A stretch of 33,763 nucleotides of DNA from contig JAFUFO010000032.1 in the NCBI GenBank assembly GCA_017469885.1, positions 1 through 33,763 of the forward strand, in the 5' to 3' direction. The position numbers were made by a program, and so were the translations under genes. Of this stretch, positions 7,983-16,993 are shown one piece after another. This stretch comes from Solobacterium sp. GTDB lineage: Bacteria; Bacillota_I; Bacilli_A; Erysipelotrichales; Erysipelotrichaceae. The notes beneath the pieces are model-generated. The model was not told the DNA's origin. It saw only the letters and a program-made list of their open reading frames with translations, and ran no database searches. Within the stretch, counting starts at the first letter, position 1. The number at the start of each line of letters is the position of its first letter.

Positions 7983-9008
7983 TTATTCATCCTTCGGAAA
8001 GATCCGCGGCAGTGCATTATAGAAATATTCCCGGACGGTATTCATATCATGAAGACCGTCTTCTTTTATGGCATAAATCATATTCTCCGCACAGAACTCC
8101 TGACGCCGCTTCATTTCCTGTACCTGGGTATCGATGTTTTTAAACATCGGGTCCCCTCTGCCGGCACAGGCATAGATGAAATAGTCATCCAGATGATACC
8201 GCTGATCATGAACGGCCGTTACCAGGGAGTGCACCGTTAACTCCGGCTTCAGTAATCCCCCGTTGGATCCGCGGATCCAGGAATCACAACTCATCGGAAT
8301 AAAGCTGTGAATGAGATCCAGATTGAAGAGGAACTGGTGCCAGGTGGTCACGGCGCCCATGGAGAAGCCGCCGAAGGCACGATGATCACGCGAGGCCCGC
8401 AGCCCTTTGATCGATGTCTTTTCTGCGTATGTGCTTAACTTCTCCTCGAGATACGGCATGGCATATTCCCGCAGTTCATACTGAAACAGGGCAAGTTCCT
8501 CTACGGAACGCTCATAGCTCTGTGCTTCATTGTCCCGGTCAAACGTCAGACAGACCGCAATAAACGGTTCGGTTCTTCCGTCTTCAATCAGATGATCAAA
8601 GAACTGTTTTATCCCATAAGGTTCCTGCAGGTAGTCCTGCGCCTGCATCATCCATCCGTGCATCAGATAGAGCACATCATACTGCACGGACTCATCATAG
8701 CCATACGGCAGATATACATATGCCGGTTTGGTGATTTCTTCATCGGTCAGATAATCCCTGGATGGATAGTCGATGGCGATCACCGTTCCCTGACGGGACG
8801 CCGGTACGGTATACTCCTGCGGCACCGGTTCCGTGGATATCGTAACCAGTTCGGAGGAGCGTTTCCAGTAACTGCCGTAGCGTTCCCATAACACCAGCGC
8901 ACACAACAGGAAAAGCATGACCAGCGAAACGATCGCTGCCCGGCGGATACTCTGATTCGGCTGTGTCCTTTTGCGCTTTGCCATATGGGTTTCTGTCAGA
9001 TTAATCAT
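7983..9008 (-). CDS. Membrane-anchored esterase (esterase D / enterochelin esterase-like fold)
   Basis: A 341-aa hydrolase of the PF00756 type, the family that includes feruloyl esterases and enterochelin esterase. A basic N-terminus is followed by one hydrophobic anchor at about 23-41, so the enzyme is likely extracytoplasmic. The signature VLYLMHGW at 112-119 precedes the nucleophile elbow GFSMG at 214-218 (Ser216). A late GLHD gives the probable catalytic His. The start is uncertain: ATGs at 9008 and 8984 are both in frame and neither has a clear ribosome site. It could deacylate plant cell-wall phenolics, which would suit the tannase-like lipoprotein nearby, but the substrate is unproven. 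Confidence 0.85.
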   Translation of the reverse strand: MINLTETHMAKRKRTQPNQSIRRAAIVSLVMLFLLCALVLWERYGSYWKRSSELVTISTEPVPQEYTVPASRQGTVIAIDYPSRDYLTDEEITKPAYVYLPYGYDESVQYDVLYLMHGWMMQAQDYLQEPYGIKQFFDHLIEDGRTEPFIAVCLTFDRDNEAQSYERSVEELALFQYELREYAMPYLEEKLSTYAEKTSIKGLRASRDHRAFGGFSMGAVTTWHQFLFNLDLIHSFIPMSCDSWIRGSNGGLLKPELTVHSLVTAVHDQRYHLDDYFIYACAGRGDPMFKNIDTQVQEMKRRQEFCAENMIYAIKEDGLHDMNTVREYFYNALPRIFPKDE

Positions 9009-9044
9009 ACCGTTTCATGTGCTGACATGCATACCCTCTCCGCA

Positions 9045-9074
9045 TGGACAGATCTTTGATCCGGCGTATATAGT
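9045..9074 (+). promoter_or_regulatory. Promoter for the 59-aa GG-motif peptide gene
   Basis: -35 TGGACA (9045-9050, 5/6), 18-nt spacer, -10 TATAGT (9069-9074, 5/6). The expected start is near 9081, just upstream of the AGGAG at 9089-9093. Confidence 0.6.
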
Positions 9075-9101
9075 ATTGTTAAGGTGACAGGAGAAATGCA
9101 T

Positions 9102-9281
9102 ATGGACGAAAAGAAGAACGTACTGGATACTTTGCTTGACAACCTGTCCGGCGGCACGGACCAGCCGGTCGAAGACGGCAGTTTAAAGATCGGAAAAAAT
9201 TCGCACCGGGATAATGGAAAACAGGTTCCGGGCGGAAATGAAGATATCCTGGATCCGAAAAAACATACGATACTGGACTGA
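9102..9281 (+). CDS. 59-aa small protein with N-terminal double-glycine motif
   Basis: AGGAG (9089-9093) lies 8 nt before the ATG at 9102; the ATG at 9096 is too close. Residues 7-18 read VLDTLLDNLSGG, with hydrophobic residues at -4, -7 and -12 relative to the GG, which resembles a double-glycine leader. The remaining 41 residues are hydrophilic, with a second GG in VPGGNED. With its own promoter and a strong terminator it is a compact single-gene unit. It might be a secreted signalling peptide, but the mature part lacks the usual Cys or hydrophobic features of bacteriocins. A small cytoplasmic protein is an equal possibility. Not recognised as a known family. Confidence 0.65.
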   Translation: MDEKKNVLDTLLDNLSGGTDQPVEDGSLKIGKNSHRDNGKQVPGGNEDILDPKKHTILD

Positions 9282-9292
9282 ACGTACCATTG

Positions 9293-9318
9293 ACAGAGGC
9301 GCGCGGCCTCTGTTTTTT
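9293..9318 (+). terminator. Intrinsic terminator of the 59-aa peptide gene
   Basis: 8-bp stem ACAGAGGC / GCCTCTGT with a 5-nt loop, running into a T6 tract (9313-9318). Confidence 0.88.
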
Positions 9319-9331
9319 ATGCCTGACAGAA

Positions 9332-9359
9332 AACCCGCAGAACATTTATCCTGCGGGTT
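9332..9359 (-). terminator. Terminator downstream of the giant membrane protein gene
   Basis: 9-bp stem AACCCGCAG / CTGCGGGTT with a 10-nt loop. The minus-strand product ends GGGTTTTC. The plus side is followed by GTTTTAC, so it may work both ways. Confidence 0.75.
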
Positions 9360-9383
9360 GTTTTACGTATTGTGCAGACGGAC

Positions 9384-12300
9384 TCAGAGAATCATCTCAT
9401 ACAGGTCACATACCGCCTGTACAAGTGCGCCCTCTGTGTTCAGCGCTGAGGTTCCCTGATGCGCCGGCAGATAGTTTGTCACAAACCAGTACACCGCAAC
9501 ACCGATGCAGGCAAGGACCACAACTGCCAGAACGATCAGAAGGACTTTATTTCCGGATTTCCCCTCCGGTTCTTCATCCGCTTCTTCGTCTTCCGTATCC
9601 TGCGCAAGCAATGCTTCAATCTGCTTATGCACGGTCGTCCTCGTCAGCATCCCCGAATCCTCGTCACCGCCCGGCAATGCACGGCTTACCGGTACTGCCG
9701 GTGTGACGTCTTCCGTCTGCTTCAGCTCCAGGACTTCCGGCTCTGAAGGTTTCTCTGGTTCTGCCGGTACCTTCTCGGTCTCTTTCTTCTCAAAGGCCTC
9801 AAGCTTTTCCTGATTCTCGCGGTAGATCTCTTCCCACTTTGTGCCGATGGCTTCGACTTCTTCGCTCAGCGGATAGGAGATATCCCGGCTTGTGAACTTG
9901 AGGGACAGATTCCGTCCGGCTTCCTTGAAGGAGGTAAAGGCACGGCACAGTTTCAGGAATGCCATTTCCTCAAGACCTCCGGCCTCAAAGCCTTCCAGCT
10001 TTGTATTGAACTCCCGGATTCCGTCCGACAGCTTTTCCAGTTTCCGGTCTACCTTTTCCGGAATGGAATCCACAAACGCATCCGCTTCGGAAGTATCCGA
10101 GTCAAAGGATACATTCTTATCCCCGTCCTCATTGACCTTCGGTTTGATTCCGTTCTGAATCTTTAACATCAGGGTGCGGGCTACCGTTGAACTGAAGTTA
10201 TTCCAGTCCTCCCGGAAGGATTTGAGCTCCGCATCTTTCTGGTCCAGATATGACAATGCCTCAGCGGTATATGCCTTCACCGCAGGATCTTCCTCCGGCT
10301 GTACAGGTTCTTTCGGTTCCGGCTCTGTTTCTTCGGCCGGTTCTTCACTTACAGCGTCTTCTTCGGCATCTTCCGGTTTGTCCGTCTCCGGTTCTTCGGA
10401 TTCCGATTCGTTTTCTGCGGGTTCAACAGATTCTTCTGTGACGGTTTCCGCTTCCGCCTCGTCCGATACCGGCTCCTTTTCCGACTCACTTACGTCGGAT
10501 TCCGGCGCTTCCGGTTCCGGCTCCTGTTCCTCAGCTTCTTCCGGCTCAGTTTCTTCCGCAGTTTCCGCTTCCGGATCGTTGGAATCGTCGTCTTCACGTT
10601 TTTCTTCCTCTGACCCTTCCGGTTCCTTTTCGGACGCCTCCTCCGGAGCTTCTTCCAATACTTCCTCAACCGGTTCCGGCTGTGTTTCCGGTTCCCCGGA
10701 CTGTTCTGTCCCTTCGGATTCTTCCGTGGCTGTCTCCGGTTCTGCAGCTTCTTCCGCAGCGGTCTCCGGGACGTCTGTTTCCTCAATTTCTGTATCCGGT
10801 TTTTCGGAATCTGATTCATCTTCTGCGGATTCTTCCGCAGCGTCCGTTTCTTTGACGTCCGCATCTTCGCTCACTGCTTCCGCTTCGGGTTCTTCCGGAT
10901 GTTCCGGTTCAGCCTCAGCTTCTTCCTCTGCTTCAGCCGGTTCCTCTGTGACCGGTTCGGTTTCTTCCGCGGCTGTTTCCGGCTCCGCAGGCGTCTCCTC
11001 TTCCGGTTCCGGCAGTTCACGTTCTGCCGGCTCCTGACTGGATTCAGTGAATTCATGAATTGCGGTTTCCATCGCAGTCATGTTGAAACCAAGGGTATCG
11101 AAAGCCGGATCACGGTCTTCCAGAACATCCATCGGAAGGTCTTCAAACAGATGCTCGGCCGGTGCCTCCGGATTCACAGCTGCTTCTTCCGCTGCCGGTT
11201 CGGCGCCGTCTTCCGGTTTTTCTTCCAGGAAATCTCTGACCAGATCATCCGAGTCGCCCATGTCACTCATCGCTTCATCGACTTCGGTGGAACCTGTTTC
11301 CTCTTCCGGTTCAATATCTTCGAGTCTGACCTCCGGTTCAATCTCTGCGCCGGTCAGTTCTTCGAGCTGTCTGCGAAGATCCACTTCTTCCATGCCCAGC
11401 GCTCTGCGCAGGTCATTCAGCAGAATGATCTTCATCTCGCTGCCCTTCTGTTTCAGTTCCCGTGCGGCCGCGATCTTTGTCTCTCCCGCTTCTGCCGGGT
11501 TACATACCAGATAGTCGGTCCGGGCAGTCACCAGATTTCTGCGGATACCGCCGTTTGCCTCGAGACGATTGAGTATTTCCGGGAAGTCCGCAAGACCTGC
11601 GGCTCCGGTAAAGACGAAGAGTGCATCTTCCACATTGATCTGCGGATTGCGCGCAATCTCCTTGCCGTGAAGTGAGATCCACTTCCATTCCTGTTTCAGC
11701 GCACTGCGCAGACGGTCTGCCCGGAACTTCTTCGCAATGTCTTCCCGGGTCTGCGGTTTTTCGTCAATGTGCGGTTTTGCCGGTTCTGTGCTGATCGGCT
11801 GTGCGGTTTCTGTGCTGTTTCTAACAATTGTTTCCAGCCAGTTATATGCCGCTTCACGGAACTGTTCATCATTTCCTTCACTGTTGAAATAGATATTTCC
11901 CTGATAAAGGTCATCCTGATCAAGCACCAGGAATACAAAGGATGCGCCGTCTGCCTCCGGATCGGTTTTTCCCGAGGTCTGTGCCGCAACCACGGCATAA
12001 TCCTTACCGCCGCATACGTACTCCACCGGATAGTGTTCATTGAACTTGTTGTTTCGTTTGAGATTTGCGGTCAGGAACTGAACCAGCTGGCTCTGCACAT
12101 CCGCTTCTGTGCCGTTTTCAAACAGCACACCGAAGCCGGAGTTCCGTACCGGATTCCCGATATTCACACAGAAGCTGCCTTCTGTGTAGCGGTTGAAGCC
12201 GCCGTAATAATCTGCCGGAATTGCCGCAAGGGTATAGATGCCATGGAGCTTGGTCAGGAATTCCGGATCGTTGACTTCGGTTTCCGGTGCCTGGTCAAAG

Positions 12301-15300
12301 GTGATCATCCGATCCGGCAACAGTCCGGTAAGACCGCCCAGTGTAAATTCATGGTTTTCGTGATAGGTCAGATCACGGTAGGTCGGAACCACTGCCTTTT
12401 TCTCTTCCGGCTGCTTATCAAGTTCCGCAAACTGTGCCCGCAGGTCGTTCATATACGGAACGGCCGCATGAACCGTATCATCGATGCCGGTGACGGTTTC
12501 ACTTCGCTCCGCAATGCCGTTTACGGCAGGACGGAATGTCTCAAGCAGCTTTGTCACGGCAGGACTTTCCGGGTTGCGTGCCCTGAGCGTTTTGATGGCG
12601 GAGATGCCGGACTCCAGGAAATTACTGTAGTCTTTCGCCCAGGTATCCAGGTATTCCTGCAGGTCTGCCCGGAACGCAGCTTCCCCGTCCACACCGTATG
12701 CGCCCTTTGCGTAACGCTGTCTTGCGAGTTCCACATTGTCGCGGCAGCTGCGCTCAATCACCGTATAGCGGAGATCACAGGCTTCCTTCCACTCGGACGC
12801 AAGCCGTGCAGTCAGCGGCTGACTGCTGAAGTATGTATCATTGAGTGCCTTTGTCTCTTCAAAGTCCTCCGCAGATGTCATCGTGCGGACCCATTCGAGC
12901 ACCATCCGGTCACAGGAAGGAATGTCTTCCTCTTCTGCGCCGAGCACCTGTGCACGCATGGTCTTGATATAACCCGGCATGACGATACTGATGTTGTACA
13001 TGAAGTTGCCTTCGTTATAGCCGGCGATAATGGATCCGGCCGGATGTTCTTTATTCAGTACGATCAGGCGGTTCTTTTCCGCAAGCAGACGCAGTGCGTC
13101 GGCCTGCCAGTAGTTGGATTCTGTCAGTAATGCGCAGATCTGCGGGGTTAACAGACGGGTATCGATCCGGTTCTTTCCGGCTTCTGCGCCGGCATAGAAG
13201 GTAATACGGGAACTGTTGTAATCCGCATTCTGCTCGCCCGGCAGCCAGGCGATAAAGTCTCTGCCTTCCGCATGCGGTTCCAGACGGAATCCATCCGGAA
13301 TGGAAATGCGGTAATGTTCATTTCCGCAGTTTCTGCCTTCCGAATAGGTAAGCTGGTACTTCGGATTGCGGATTTTCTGTTCCATGACATCGGTGTCATA
13401 AATCCGCTCCCGGAATTCATATTCTTCCTCCGGCTCTTCTTCGATGACCGGCGCGCTTTCTTCTGCCGGTGCACTTTCCGGCTCCAGAACGCCGAAGTCA
13501 TTCATCGCCTTGGTCAGTTCCAGCGAATCCGGGAACGATGCCTCTGCGACCGGCTCCGCGAAGATATCGGAAACATCCGGTTCATCTGCCGCTTCCGCAG
13601 GAATCTCTTCTTCCGGAAGGTCCACAGCCTCCGGCAGATCATCTTCCGCTGCGGATACCGGTTCTTCGGCCACAGGCTCTGCGGGAAGTTCCGGCAACTC
13701 CGGTTCATCAATTCCGGTTTCCGGTGTTTCCGCCGCAGGTACGTCAGTGACAGCTTCAATCTCGGGTTCCCTGTCGCCGAACAGCTCTTTCATGACATCG
13801 GAGAGTTCCGGCGGTACCGGCGCTTCCACACGGACCGGCTCCGGTTCAGGCTGCGGTTCGAAAACCGGCGAAATGACAGGCGCTTCGGCTTCCGCAGCCG
13901 GAGTCACTTCCGTTTCAGCAGGCTGTATCTCCGGCATGCCCGGCACTTCTTCTGTGACAGGTACATCCGGTTCTTCCGCTGCCTGCGGTACTTCCGGTGT
14001 GTCTGTTTCTGCCGGTTCTGCCGGTGTTTCCGCCGCAGCTTCTTCCCCGTCCCTTGTTGCGGCGGTCAGCTCGCTTGCGGCAGCGTACTGTTCATATTCG
14101 TGCTCGACGGTGCCGAGCAGTTCAAAGACCTCTTCCACCGAGAGGTTGTTTATGGCTTCATCATCATAGGGTCTTCCCTGGGCGCGCAGCGCTTCCTTCA
14201 GCGGGCTGTCGAGCTTTTCTTCCTTCGGCGTTTCAATACGCTCCGGATAGTCCTTGCCCCAGTCGGGATCCACTTCTTCCATCTGCCGGAAGAGCTGTAC
14301 TTTCTGCGCAAGCTCCGGATCATCCAGCACATCGAGGGCGCGCTCGTACCACTCCATGGCCTTCTTCATATTGCCGTCGGTGCCGTAGGCATACTGATAA
14401 CAGTTGCCGAGGTTGCGCATCGCAACCCCATAGCCCTGTTCGGCTGCGGACTGAAACAGCGAGAAGGCTCTGCGCTTGTCCTGCGGCAGACCCGTTCCCT
14501 GCATGAGGAAGGTACCCAGGTTGTTCTGGGCCTCCCGGTTGCCGAGATCGGCACCGTGTTCATACAGTTCTGCGGCTTTCTCCAGATTCTTTTCCACGCC
14601 GCGGCCGTGTTCATACAGCAGGCCCAGCACCCAGTAACCGAATCCGTTTCCGGCCTTTACGGACTGTTCTGCCCAGCGGCGGCTGGCCGCATAGTTCCCT
14701 TCCGCATTGTCCCTGTCCAGTGAACCGGCAAGCACCATATAGGAAGCCGCAAGTTCTGCCATTGCCTGGGCATCATTTATCTTTGCCTTGGCCTCATCTT
14801 TTGCCATGGTCTCATACTGCGCGGCAGCCTGCTTTGCCTTGGGATGCCCTGCCCGGGCTGCTTTATGCATGAGCTCGGCAGCCTGTTCAAAACTGTGCGA
14901 CGTGCCAAAGCCCCGTGCAGAGAAGAGACCGACCTTATACAGCGCATCCGCATCGCCTTCTTCCGCAAGGCGGTTCATCCAGAAGTAGGCCTTCTTCGGG
15001 TCCGGCGCAATTTCTTCCGGTTCATAACCGGTGACATATTTGTTTGCGATATCCCGCATTGCTTCGGTGTCGCCGTCTTCCGCTTCCTCCAGCCGTGCTT
15101 CGAAGGCGGACAGCTCCATGCCAAGGGCAGAGACGAGTTCATTTTCATACGGACGGGCAAGCTCCACATTGCCGACCATGTTCCGTACGGCCAGCGGCGG
15201 ACGGTTCTTTCCGCGCACCCGCTGGAAGGTAGGTTCATCCCCATCGCGGCGTACGATGATGCCTTCCCGGTCAGGGTCGTAATCCGGGTAGAGCTTCGCA

Positions 15301-15671
15301 AATCCGAAGCGGTCACTGTACCGCTTGAGGACAGAGGCAGCGCGCATGAATAACAGGAGCTGTTTCATTCCATCGCCGCTGATCTTTCCCGAACGATGGA
15401 ATTCCGGCTTTGCATTTCCCGGGTGAATCACGATGGAAAGGTCCGGCTCCATATAGGCACCGAATTCATTCCGAATATACAGCTCGAGCTTTGCGTCTCC
15501 GTTTTCAGCGCTGGCTTCACAGTGGAACGGCTGTTCGATGATATCAATGACAAAGTGATCGCCGTCTTCGATCAGGAATCCGTCGATCTTCTCCTTGTCT
15601 GTCTTATAGGCGAGCCACTCATTGACTCTGCCTTCCATAAAGAATTTCAGACCTTTGATGTTATCTGCCAT
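9384..15671 (-). CDS. Giant Sel1-repeat / BRCT-like single-pass membrane protein
   Basis: A 2095-aa protein of unknown function. In order: an N-terminal globular domain (1-190); Sel1-like alpha-helical repeats (about 200-460), for example YWVLGLLYEHGRGVEKN and AQNNLGTFLMQGTG; an acidic Pro/Glu-rich linker (about 540-800); a large globular segment (about 800-1330); a BRCT-like domain (about 1345-1425) with FVFTG, an EANGG turn and TDYLVC as in NAD-dependent DNA ligase BRCTs; a second, longer Glu/Pro-rich linker (about 1445-1800); a helical region; and one transmembrane helix near 2040-2062 with some 33 residues beyond it. There is no signal peptide, so most of the mass should be cytoplasmic. 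GGAGGC lies 8 nt before the ATG at 15671; a further 36 upstream codons do not look coding. Sel1 repeats and BRCT domains suggest a scaffold. Confidence 0.85.
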   Translation of the reverse strand: MADNIKGLKFFMEGRVNEWLAYKTDKEKIDGFLIEDGDHFVIDIIEQPFHCEASAENGDAKLELYIRNEFGAYMEPDLSIVIHPGNAKPEFHRSGKISGDGMKQLLLFMRAASVLKRYSDRFGFAKLYPDYDPDREGIIVRRDGDEPTFQRVRGKNRPPLAVRNMVGNVELARPYENELVSALGMELSAFEARLEEAEDGDTEAMRDIANKYVTGYEPEEIAPDPKKAYFWMNRLAEEGDADALYKVGLFSARGFGTSHSFEQAAELMHKAARAGHPKAKQAAAQYETMAKDEAKAKINDAQAMAELAASYMVLAGSLDRDNAEGNYAASRRWAEQSVKAGNGFGYWVLGLLYEHGRGVEKNLEKAAELYEHGADLGNREAQNNLGTFLMQGTGLPQDKRRAFSLFQSAAEQGYGVAMRNLGNCYQYAYGTDGNMKKAMEWYERALDVLDDPELAQKVQLFRQMEEVDPDWGKDYPERIETPKEEKLDSPLKEALRAQGRPYDDEAINNLSVEEVFELLGTVEHEYEQYAAASELTAATRDGEEAAAETPAEPAETDTPEVPQAAEEPDVPVTEEVPGMPEIQPAETEVTPAAEAEAPVISPVFEPQPEPEPVRVEAPVPPELSDVMKELFGDREPEIEAVTDVPAAETPETGIDEPELPELPAEPVAEEPVSAAEDDLPEAVDLPEEEIPAEAADEPDVSDIFAEPVAEASFPDSLELTKAMNDFGVLEPESAPAEESAPVIEEEPEEEYEFRERIYDTDVMEQKIRNPKYQLTYSEGRNCGNEHYRISIPDGFRLEPHAEGRDFIAWLPGEQNADYNSSRITFYAGAEAGKNRIDTRLLTPQICALLTESNYWQADALRLLAEKNRLIVLNKEHPAGSIIAGYNEGNFMYNISIVMPGYIKTMRAQVLGAEEEDIPSCDRMVLEWVRTMTSAEDFEETKALNDTYFSSQPLTARLASEWKEACDLRYTVIERSCRDNVELARQRYAKGAYGVDGEAAFRADLQEYLDTWAKDYSNFLESGISAIKTLRARNPESPAVTKLLETFRPAVNGIAERSETVTGIDDTVHAAVPYMNDLRAQFAELDKQPEEKKAVVPTYRDLTYHENHEFTLGGLTGLLPDRMITFDQAPETEVNDPEFLTKLHGIYTLAAIPADYYGGFNRYTEGSFCVNIGNPVRNSGFGVLFENGTEADVQSQLVQFLTANLKRNNKFNEHYPVEYVCGGKDYAVVAAQTSGKTDPEADGASFVFLVLDQDDLYQGNIYFNSEGNDEQFREAAYNWLETIVRNSTETAQPISTEPAKPHIDEKPQTREDIAKKFRADRLRSALKQEWKWISLHGKEIARNPQINVEDALFVFTGAAGLADFPEILNRLEANGGIRRNLVTARTDYLVCNPAEAGETKIAAARELKQKGSEMKIILLNDLRRALGMEEVDLRRQLEELTGAEIEPEVRLEDIEPEEETGSTEVDEAMSDMGDSDDLVRDFLEEKPEDGAEPAAEEAAVNPEAPAEHLFEDLPMDVLEDRDPAFDTLGFNMTAMETAIHEFTESSQEPAERELPEPEEETPAEPETAAEETEPVTEEPAEAEEEAEAEPEHPEEPEAEAVSEDADVKETDAAEESAEDESDSEKPDTEIEETDVPETAAEEAAEPETATEESEGTEQSGEPETQPEPVEEVLEEAPEEASEKEPEGSEEEKREDDDSNDPEAETAEETEPEEAEEQEPEPEAPESDVSESEKEPVSDEAEAETVTEESVEPAENESESEEPETDKPEDAEEDAVSEEPAEETEPEPKEPVQPEEDPAVKAYTAEALSYLDQKDAELKSFREDWNNFSSTVARTLMLKIQNGIKPKVNEDGDKNVSFDSDTSEADAFVDSIPEKVDRKLEKLSDGIREFNTKLEGFEAGGLEEMAFLKLCRAFTSFKEAGRNLSLKFTSRDISYPLSEEVEAIGTKWEEIYRENQEKLEAFEKKETEKVPAEPEKPSEPEVLELKQTEDVTPAVPVSRALPGGDEDSGMLTRTTVHKQIEALLAQDTEDEEADEEPEGKSGNKVLLIVLAVVVLACIGVAVYWFVTNYLPAHQGTSALNTEGALVQAVCDLYEMIL

Positions 15672-15708
15672 ATGCCAGTGCCTCCGCGAATCGTTATCTG
15701 CCGTCGTT

Positions 15709-15740
15709 GAAAACCCCATTTTCAGATAAAACGGGTTTTC
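15709..15740 (-). promoter_or_regulatory. Hairpin in the leader of the giant gene
   Basis: GAAAACCC (15709-15716) pairs with GGGTTTTC (15733-15740), and an inner TTTT/AAAA helix extends it. It lies about 40 nt upstream of the ATG, with a TATAAT (15756-15761, minus) just above it but no good -35. It could be a terminator of the upstream zinc-ribbon transcript or an mRNA leader structure. Confidence 0.45.
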
Positions 15741-15821
15741 GTACATATATAAATAATTATATACAAGTTCGCGGACCATGCATCACGACTGTTTTCATGG
15801 AATGTAAGAAATTTTCACGGT

Positions 15822-16016
15822 TCAGTCTTCAATCATTGCCATGAATTCCAGAAACTCCCAGTCTTCCTTTGCCCGGGCACACCGTTCACAGTACAGCTTC
15901 CCGTCCGCATACAGAAATTTCTCATCCGGCCGGATCTTCTTCCCGCAGGCATCACACCGCGCATCCTTCGGCAGGATGATCTTCGTTTCCCTCTTTGCCT
16001 TATGAAACAGTCCCAT
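15822..16016 (-). CDS. 64-aa zinc-ribbon / LIM-like miniprotein
   Basis: The protein has two CxxC knuckles, CDAC and CERC, 19 residues apart (residues 21-43), consistent with one structural zinc. The spacer contains IRPDEKFLYADGKLYCE, resembling half of a LIM or zinc-ribbon fold. The C-terminus is acidic and helical. The ATG at 16016 follows AGAAGGA with about 8-nt spacing. It lies 150 nt upstream of the giant Sel1/BRCT gene on the same strand and may be co-transcribed with it. It could be a protein- or nucleic-acid-binding adaptor; the function is not recognised. Confidence 0.75.
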   Translation of the reverse strand: MGLFHKAKRETKIILPKDARCDACGKKIRPDEKFLYADGKLYCERCARAKEDWEFLEFMAMIED

Positions 16017-16066
16017 ATGGTTTCCTTCTTTCTGATTACAGTTTCAGTATTACCCGCTGACATGAC

Positions 16067-16092
16067 AAAAAAATGATCCGCATGTGCGGATC
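16067..16092 (-). terminator. Intrinsic terminator of the membrane hydrolase gene
   Basis: Minus strand: GATCCGC / GCGGATC stem, 4-nt loop, then A and T7. It follows the hydrolase stop at 16121. Confidence 0.9.
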
Positions 16093-16120
16093 TGCATTGG
16101 TTTTTAAAATGGTATGCCGT

Positions 16121-16921
16121 TCACTTCAGGAACGCAAGAATCTTCCAGGCGGTTTCCTTTTCCTGAAAGTAAACCGGAATCAGCGCCTCCCCATCACCGC
16201 TCTGTACACCGTAATGCGCAAAGCCGGCGTGATTTCCGCCCGTAATGATATATTCCTGCGCATCCTCCGGCCAGTACCGGCGGCTGGCTTCATACTCCTT
16301 CCGGTTCAGACAGCCGTCTTCACTGCCGTATATTGATAACATCCGTACGCCGTGAAGATCCTTTGCCGGATATGACCCAAGCAGAATGACACCGTCGATT
16401 TTATCCAAATGTCGTGCGGCCCAGACAGACGCCGCAAATCCGCCGAGCGAATGACCGCCGATATACCAGGATTCATACTTCCCGTCCGCCATAGCCCGTT
16501 CGATGCCATTTGGATCAAGCATCGCGATGTGAAGCGGCGGATCCAGCAGATAACAGTCGAGGCCGCCTTCCGCCAGCGTCCGCATCAGCGGCGCATACGC
16601 TTCAGACTGCACTTTCGCACCGGCATAAAAGACAAACGCACTGTCCGTTCCCGGACCATCAAACTTCCAGCCCCGTTCCATACCCGTCACCTCGACGGTA
16701 TCCGTGGACTTCATGGCGTCCAGTGCTTCTTCCTGCGCGTGGTAATAGACTGCGGTATATCCAAGCGCAGAAAGAACAATCAGAAACAGACTTAACAGAA
16801 GTTCCAGAACGATCCGGAACGGCAGAGATATCGGTCTGTGTTTTGCGATGCGGCGGATGATCAGAATGGAGGCCGTGATGCACAGAATCATCACAGCGCT
16901 GCCGGCGGCTGCGTATTTCAT
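16121..16921 (-). CDS. Membrane alpha/beta hydrolase (Abhydrolase_5-like)
   Basis: A 266-aa predicted serine hydrolase with two N-terminal transmembrane helices (about 3-23 and 35-55) and an outside-facing catalytic domain. The nucleophile elbow GGHSLGG gives Ser158, YGSEDG gives Asp202, and GGNHAGF gives His231, a complete triad in the right order. Similar proteins are annotated as dienelactone-type hydrolases of unknown substrate. I prefer the ATG at 16921; a longer in-frame start at 16978 lies inside the preceding terminator. TATAAT ends 7 nt before this ATG and no ribosome site is visible, so the message may be leaderless, although no convincing -35 is present. It lies downstream of the tannase-like gene but behind its terminator. 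Confidence 0.83.
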   Translation of the reverse strand: MKYAAAGSAVMILCITASILIIRRIAKHRPISLPFRIVLELLLSLFLIVLSALGYTAVYYHAQEEALDAMKSTDTVEVTGMERGWKFDGPGTDSAFVFYAGAKVQSEAYAPLMRTLAEGGLDCYLLDPPLHIAMLDPNGIERAMADGKYESWYIGGHSLGGFAASVWAARHLDKIDGVILLGSYPAKDLHGVRMLSIYGSEDGCLNRKEYEASRRYWPEDAQEYIITGGNHAGFAHYGVQSGDGEALIPVYFQEKETAWKILAFLK

Positions 16922-16944
16922 GGGTTCTATTATACGCTCCCGTA

Positions 16945-16975
16945 CGAAAAACCGGCACCCGATGGATGCCGGTTT
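16945..16975 (-). terminator. Intrinsic terminator of the tannase-like gene
   Basis: Stem AAACCGGCA / TGCCGGTTT (16949-16957 with 16967-16975), with a further CC/GG inside. On the minus strand it runs into TTTTTC. Confidence 0.85.
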
Positions 16976-16993
16976 CATTGTGCGTTTCTGTGC

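Noticed and set aside
10174-11037. Ser-rich 287-aa plus-strand frame
   Set aside because: It is the antisense of the Glu/Pro-rich linker of the giant protein; the Ser-rich composition is a mirror of GAA/GAG codons.
10270-11340. CRISPR-like or tandem repeat array suggested by recurring TTCTTCCGG
   Set aside because: The repeats are irregular and simply reflect Glu/Pro/Ala codons of a disordered linker; there is no repeat-spacer periodicity.
13272-14723. Long plus-strand frame of 483 codons
   Set aside because: Antisense to the giant gene, Arg/Phe/Cys-rich in a non-protein-like way, and without a ribosome site.
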